Shown: positions 6,606 through 9,550 of the stretch, in pieces
Numbering within the stretch: position 1 is the stretch's first letter
Layout of the letters: each line of letters begins with the position of its first letter
DNA from: Coriobacteriales bacterium
GTDB taxonomy: Bacteria; Actinomycetota; Coriobacteriia; Coriobacteriales; UBA8131
NCBI GenBank assembly: GCA_031286975.1
Contig: JAITTM010000142.1
Location: 1-9,550 of the forward strand
Reading direction: 5' to 3'
Length of the DNA: 9,550 nucleotides
Program-made: the position numbers and the translations under genes
Notes under the pieces: generated by a model
The model's input: the letters and a program-made list of their open reading frames with translations, nothing else
Databases searched by the model: none
What the model was told of the DNA's origin: nothing

Positions 6606-6781
6606 ATCAACTCCAATCATCTGTTGCAATAGTACCTGAATCTTCAGAGGATAGGGTGACAGTTGCCCCCTCTTGTGGGGTACTTGTAACCTTTATGGGA
6701 GTCTCGGGACGCTCCCTGCGCCAAATCAGCCCCGACCCTGTTTGCCAGCGCTTGCATGAGCTTGCCGCTGCCCGCTGGCAT
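6606..6781. other. Intergenic region between rnd and the Zn peptidase gene
   Basis: This 176-bp stretch is the longest gene-free part of the window. It should hold the promoter of the peptidase-xseAB-HIT run, and TACTAT on the minus strand (6634-6629) is a possible -10 box with no clear -35. An imperfect dyad spans 6656-6690 (GTGACAGTTGCCCC against GGGGTACTTGTAAC, 10 of 14 pairs, 7-nt loop). A 5-bp stem, GGGAG/CTCCC, lies at 6697-6716. I see no strong terminator for rnd. Directly after the rnd stop the same frame stays open for 45 codons to a TGA at 6644-6646; the predicted peptide is not one I recognise and has no ribosome site. Confidence 0.5.
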
Positions 6782-7966
6782 CTACGGGCGTTTGCTCACA
6801 ACCAGGTCGTTGCCCGCAAGGCTCAGCGCGATCTTGCCCTTGAGCAGCTCGAGCAACTCGCTGCCCACCACCTCACGCCGCCACCCCTCCAAAACGGGGA
6901 TCTGCTCACGCTCGCCTGTCACGACCCGCAGCAGATCATCCTGTGAGCTCAGCAGCGTGGTTGCTACGTGGTTCTGCCGCGCTCGCAGATGCACCAAGGC
7001 GGTCATGAGGTCGAGCGCTCCGGTACAATCCGCGTCATAACGGGCTTTTCGTTCGCGACGCGGCAAGTCCTTCTCGGGCTTGCGCAGGGCGCATGCCACA
7101 GCTGCGAGTACTTCTGCGGTCCAGGCCTGCCCGAGTTTCTCACGCAGACCGCGGATATGATAGAGCTGCTCCTCGTTGCGAGGTTCACGCTTGGCAATCT
7201 CGACGATGAGTTCATCGGTCAAGACCCACTTACGGGGGTAATCGCGCTTTTGGGCCGTGCGCTCGCGCCAGGCGGCAAGCTCTTTGACAAGGGCGAGCTG
7301 ACGCGAGTTGAGCGATGCCGTGTGCTTGACGCGCCGCCAGCGGTTCTCGGGGTCGATCTCAAAGTTGGCACGGTCGCACATCCGGGCGAAATCCTGCTCG
7401 ATCCAGGAAAGGCGGTTCTGCTTCTTGAGCCGCTCCATCATGGTCGCGTAGATTCCCGGCAGGTAGCGAACGTCGTCCAGGGCATAGACCACCTGCGTCT
7501 GTGTGAGCGGGCGCTTGCCCCAATCGGTATAGGAATCGCCTTTGTTCAGAGCAACGCCGGTGAAAGACTTGACAAGGGCGGCCAGACCCAGTTGCTGTGA
7601 GTGCCCCAACACCATGGCGGCGAATTGCGTGTCGAAGACCGGCGTGGGTATCACGCCGACATCATGATAAAGGATGCTTCTATCCTGATCGCCCGCGTGG
7701 AACACCTTGACCACCTCGGGGTCGGCAAGCAGGGGGCGCAGGGGGGAGAGATCCTTGACAACCAGCGGATCGACGATGACGCAGTCGTTCTCCGTAGCTA
7801 ATTGCAGCAAACAGAGTTGGGGGTAATAGGTCTTCTCACGCAAAAACTCGGTGTCGATGGCTAGAACGGTTGAACCGTCACAGCGTTGGATGAATTCCTT
7901 AAGCCCCCCTTGCGAATCGATATACAAGAGTCCTGCCTCAAATAAAGGGATAATTGCAGACACCAT
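6782..7966 (-). CDS. rnd: Ribonuclease D (DEDDy 3'-5' exoribonuclease with HRDC domain)
   Basis: RNase D trims the 3' ends of structured RNAs, notably tRNA precursors, in the cytoplasm. The 394-residue protein starts with the exonuclease domain: Exo I LAIDTEFLREKTYYPQ (35-50) with Asp38 and Glu40, Exo II VFHAGDQD (88-95) with Asp95, and Exo III YALDDVRYL (161-169) with Tyr161 and Asp165, so all five DEDDy residues are present. An HRDC nucleic-acid-binding domain follows (about 218-300, including RQLALVKELAAWRERTAQKRDYPRKWVLTD), then a C-terminal region (about 310-385) that looks like the second helical domain of RNase D. The ATG at 7966 is the only early start; its ribosome site (AAAG) is weak. 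The gene is divergent from the lipid kinase, with 67 bp between the starts. Confidence 0.93.
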   Translation of the reverse strand: MVSAIIPLFEAGLLYIDSQGGLKEFIQRCDGSTVLAIDTEFLREKTYYPQLCLLQLATENDCVIVDPLVVKDLSPLRPLLADPEVVKVFHAGDQDRSILYHDVGVIPTPVFDTQFAAMVLGHSQQLGLAALVKSFTGVALNKGDSYTDWGKRPLTQTQVVYALDDVRYLPGIYATMMERLKKQNRLSWIEQDFARMCDRANFEIDPENRWRRVKHTASLNSRQLALVKELAAWRERTAQKRDYPRKWVLTDELIVEIAKREPRNEEQLYHIRGLREKLGQAWTAEVLAAVACALRKPEKDLPRRERKARYDADCTGALDLMTALVHLRARQNHVATTLLSSQDDLLRVVTGEREQIPVLEGWRREVVGSELLELLKGKIALSLAGNDLVVSKRP

Positions 7967-8033
7967 GGTAGCACTTTGCTATAGTAACACGAACAGATAG
8001 TTGTTGTTGGGCACTAACGGTAGGGAATATCGC
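7967..8033. promoter_or_regulatory. Short divergent promoter region for rnd and the lipid kinase gene
   Basis: Only 67 bp separate the two divergent starts. CTATAG at 7979-7984 is self-complementary, so it provides a -10-like TATAGT on the plus strand (7980-7985) and TACTAT on the minus strand over the same bases. No good -35 box is visible for either. The plus-strand gene has AGGGA at 8022-8026 as its ribosome site. Promoters are required here by position, but their exact placement is a guess. Confidence 0.35.
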
Positions 8034-8957
8034 ATGAATGTCCTGATAGTCAATAACCTGGGCGCGGGTTTGCGTGATGGGGCGATCTTCGACTTCATGC
8101 GCACCCTCAGCACCGACGGCGACCAGATCGTCATCCGCAATACCGACGGCACGACCCCCATCGAATCCTTTCTGGAAGACAGAGATTCCTATGATCTGGT
8201 GGTGGCCGCAGGCGGCGATGGAACCGTATCGACCGTGCTCTATGCCCTGCGCAACACGGGGATTCCTGTGCTGCCCTTTCCCGCGGGGACGGGCAATCTG
8301 CTTGCCACCAACCTCGACCAACCCGATGAGCCCTTTGCGCTGGCAAAGATGGTTCGCATGCCCTACCGGCTTAACTTCGACCTGGGCGAGCTTTCTTATG
8401 AGGATAACGGCAGCCCGATAACCAAGGGCTTCGTGATGATAGCGGGTGCCGGATATGACGCCTCTATCATGGAGAGCAGCGAGCGGCTCAAAGAGACACT
8501 GGGACCCATGGCTTATGTCGCCGCTGCGCTGGGCAACCCCAACCCCACCGTAGCCCGCTTCACGCTCACGCTGGATAACAAGGTGGTGCAAAGCGAGGGC
8601 ATAGCCGTTCTCGTATTGAATTTTGCCAAGGTGTACCCGGATATCTCCATCACCCATGCCAACGATGCCCGTGACGGTTTGCTAGAGATCGTGGTGATAA
8701 AGACGCACAACACCGTCGAGTTGCTCCCCGCCTTTATCGCGGCCTTCCTCGACAGGGCGGGCGGCTTTCCTGGGCGCACCAACGCACTGGAGATGTACAC
8801 CTCGAAGAGCATCCACGTCGAGACGGATCCACCCCTGCGCATCCAATATGATGGAGAGCCCACGGGAACCACCACCCCGTTTACGGCTCGCATCCTACCT
8901 CACGCAGCCACCCTGGTGCTCACTGAGGCGGAATACACACGCACGCTGGACGCGTGA
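8034..8957 (+). CDS. Diacylglycerol kinase-like lipid kinase (DgkB/YegS family)
   Basis: The 307-residue protein has the DAGK catalytic fold that phosphorylates a lipid alcohol such as diacylglycerol with ATP at the inner membrane face. The nucleotide motif GGDGT is at 60-64, followed by PFPAGTGNLLATNL (81-94). Later blocks are GFVMIAGAGYDASIM (132-146), the second-domain strand DGLLEIVVIKT (214-224) and QYDGEP (271-276), where Glu275 matches the catalytic acid of DgkB. The usual NPxSG at the first strand reads NNLGAG (7-12). The ATG at 8034 has AGGGA seven bases upstream and puts the first strand at the N-terminus, as expected; a start 11 codons earlier lacks this. The lipid substrate (diacylglycerol, undecaprenol or other) cannot be decided. 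It ends 30 bp from the convergent TerC gene, with no clear terminator. Confidence 0.9.
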   Translation: MNVLIVNNLGAGLRDGAIFDFMRTLSTDGDQIVIRNTDGTTPIESFLEDRDSYDLVVAAGGDGTVSTVLYALRNTGIPVLPFPAGTGNLLATNLDQPDEPFALAKMVRMPYRLNFDLGELSYEDNGSPITKGFVMIAGAGYDASIMESSERLKETLGPMAYVAAALGNPNPTVARFTLTLDNKVVQSEGIAVLVLNFAKVYPDISITHANDARDGLLEIVVIKTHNTVELLPAFIAAFLDRAGGFPGRTNALEMYTSKSIHVETDPPLRIQYDGEPTGTTTPFTARILPHAATLVLTEAEYTRTLDA

Positions 8958-8987
8958 TCCGTCTGTAGAGGCGCGGCGTGCAGGCAG

Positions 8988-9550
8988 TTAATCAGTGGTT
9001 CCCTTGGCATCCTCCGTGCCCTCAAGTGATTGCGCGTGTTGCTGCTCAACCTTCTCCACACGGTTGTTATAGACCATCTGAATGACGGTTATCGCTATCG
9101 AGAAGAACATCGCGAAGTAGAGCATGAGGTCCATGACCTCGATCTCAGTCCCCTCGATGCAGATCTCGACCCCCAGCGACTCGACGACGAGCTTCACTCC
9201 CACAATCACGATGAATGCCAGGGCAAGTATCTTCATCTCGGGATTGCTGTTGATGAACTCAGAGATGGGGTCTGCAAAAATTATCATCACGATCACCGCG
9301 ATCATCACCGCCAGCACCATGATGATGAGGGTGTCACCCGCAAGGCCAATGGCGGTGATCACCGAGTCAAGCGAGAATATCATGTCCATGAGCGCGATGG
9401 TGCCGATAGCCTGCGGCAGGGTTATGAGACCCCTGATCTGCTCACCGGTCTTCTCCTCGTGGTGCGCGGCCTTGATCTCTTTGAACGAGATCTTCTCCTT
9501 GAGCTCCAGAATGCCTTTGTAGATTAGGTAGGCACCGCCCAACAGCAAGA
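8988..9550 (-). CDS. TerC-family integral membrane protein, C-terminal part (runs off right edge)
   Basis: The start lies beyond the window; 186 codons plus stop are visible. The segment LITLPQAIGTIALMDMIFSLDSVITAIGLA (41-70 of the fragment) contains the FSLDSVITA membrane motif of TerC/YgdQ-type proteins, whose paired acidic residues are thought to handle metal ions. Membrane segments are at about 1-16, 45-70, 73-92, 106-124 and 139-160. A charged loop (17-40) and a hydrophilic tail (161-186) frame them. Relatives are linked to metal efflux, including manganese, or tellurite resistance, but the function here is not settled by sequence. It is convergent with the lipid kinase gene. It resembles the smaller YgdQ/YoaE branch more than plasmid TerC, though without the N-terminus this is a judgement by eye. 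Confidence 0.9.
   Translation of the reverse strand, partial: LLLGGAYLIYKGILELKEKISFKEIKAAHHEEKTGEQIRGLITLPQAIGTIALMDMIFSLDSVITAIGLAGDTLIIMVLAVMIAVIVMIIFADPISEFINSNPEMKILALAFIVIVGVKLVVESLGVEICIEGTEIEVMDLMLYFAMFFSIAITVIQMVYNNRVEKVEQQHAQSLEGTEDAKGTTD

Noticed and set aside
6968..7600. 210-codon plus-strand open frame opposite rnd
   Set aside because: Shadow of RNase D, whose five catalytic residues are all in place on the other strand.
7938..8657. 239-codon minus-strand open frame opposite the lipid kinase
   Set aside because: The plus strand carries an intact GGDGT kinase here; the opposite frame shows no family features.
9241..9330. Repeated ATCATCA/ATGATGA triplets that look like a microsatellite
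   Set aside because: They come from runs of Ile, Met and Val codons in TerC membrane helices and are irregular.
9030..9527. 165-codon plus-strand frame rich in His, Asp and Arg
   Set aside because: Its odd composition is the complement of Ile/Val/Met-rich membrane codons of the TerC gene, not a real metal-binding protein.
1..9550. Search by eye for CRISPR arrays, transposase genes, tRNAs and attachment sites
   Set aside because: No regularly spaced repeats, no transposase-like frames with terminal repeats and no tRNA-like cloverleaf were seen; a tRNA or Rfam scan would settle this.

Overview
The window reads as ordinary chromosomal housekeeping DNA from a high-GC (roughly 60% by eye) bacterium. 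It holds eleven protein genes packed tightly, most with clear Shine-Dalgarno sites. Gene content and protein style suggest an actinobacterial lineage, possibly Coriobacteriia: a YugP-type Zn peptidase next to xseAB, an HRDC-containing RNase D, and acetate-forming Pta/AckA. No rRNA or other decisive marker is present, so that placement is inference.

Layout. Positions 1-1385 (minus) carry the end of a surface-polysaccharide locus: glf (UDP-galactopyranose mutase) overlapping the start of a family 2 glycosyltransferase that runs off the left edge. A 114-bp divergent region with a 13-bp palindrome separates glf from pta (plus, 1500-2489). pta converges on ackA (minus, 2646-3842), and a 16-bp perfect hairpin lies between them. 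Upstream of ackA on the minus strand is a compact run: YugP-like membrane Zn peptidase, xseA, xseB and a HIT-family protein (6605 down to 3952), with gaps or overlaps under 20 bp, then ackA after a 109-bp gap. rnd (RNase D, minus, 7966-6782) lies upstream of that run and is divergent from a diacylglycerol kinase-like lipid kinase (plus, 8034-8957). The lipid kinase converges on a TerC-family membrane protein truncated at the right edge.

How the genes work together. Pta and AckA form the acetyl-CoA to acetate ATP-yielding pathway, yet here they are convergent units rather than the usual operon. XseA and XseB are the two subunits of exonuclease VII and overlap by 17 nt. Glf would supply UDP-galactofuranose to a glycosyltransferase such as the one overlapping it. 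The other genes (HIT hydrolase, RNase D, lipid kinase, TerC) are not obviously linked to each other.

I found no mobile element, CRISPR array, RNA gene or recognisable novel system. No gene-free stretch exceeds 300 bp; the longest is 6606-6781 (about 176 bp). The items most worth a second look are the unusual pta/ackA arrangement with its nested repeats, the palindrome in the glf/pta divergent region, and two perfect inverted repeats inside xseA.
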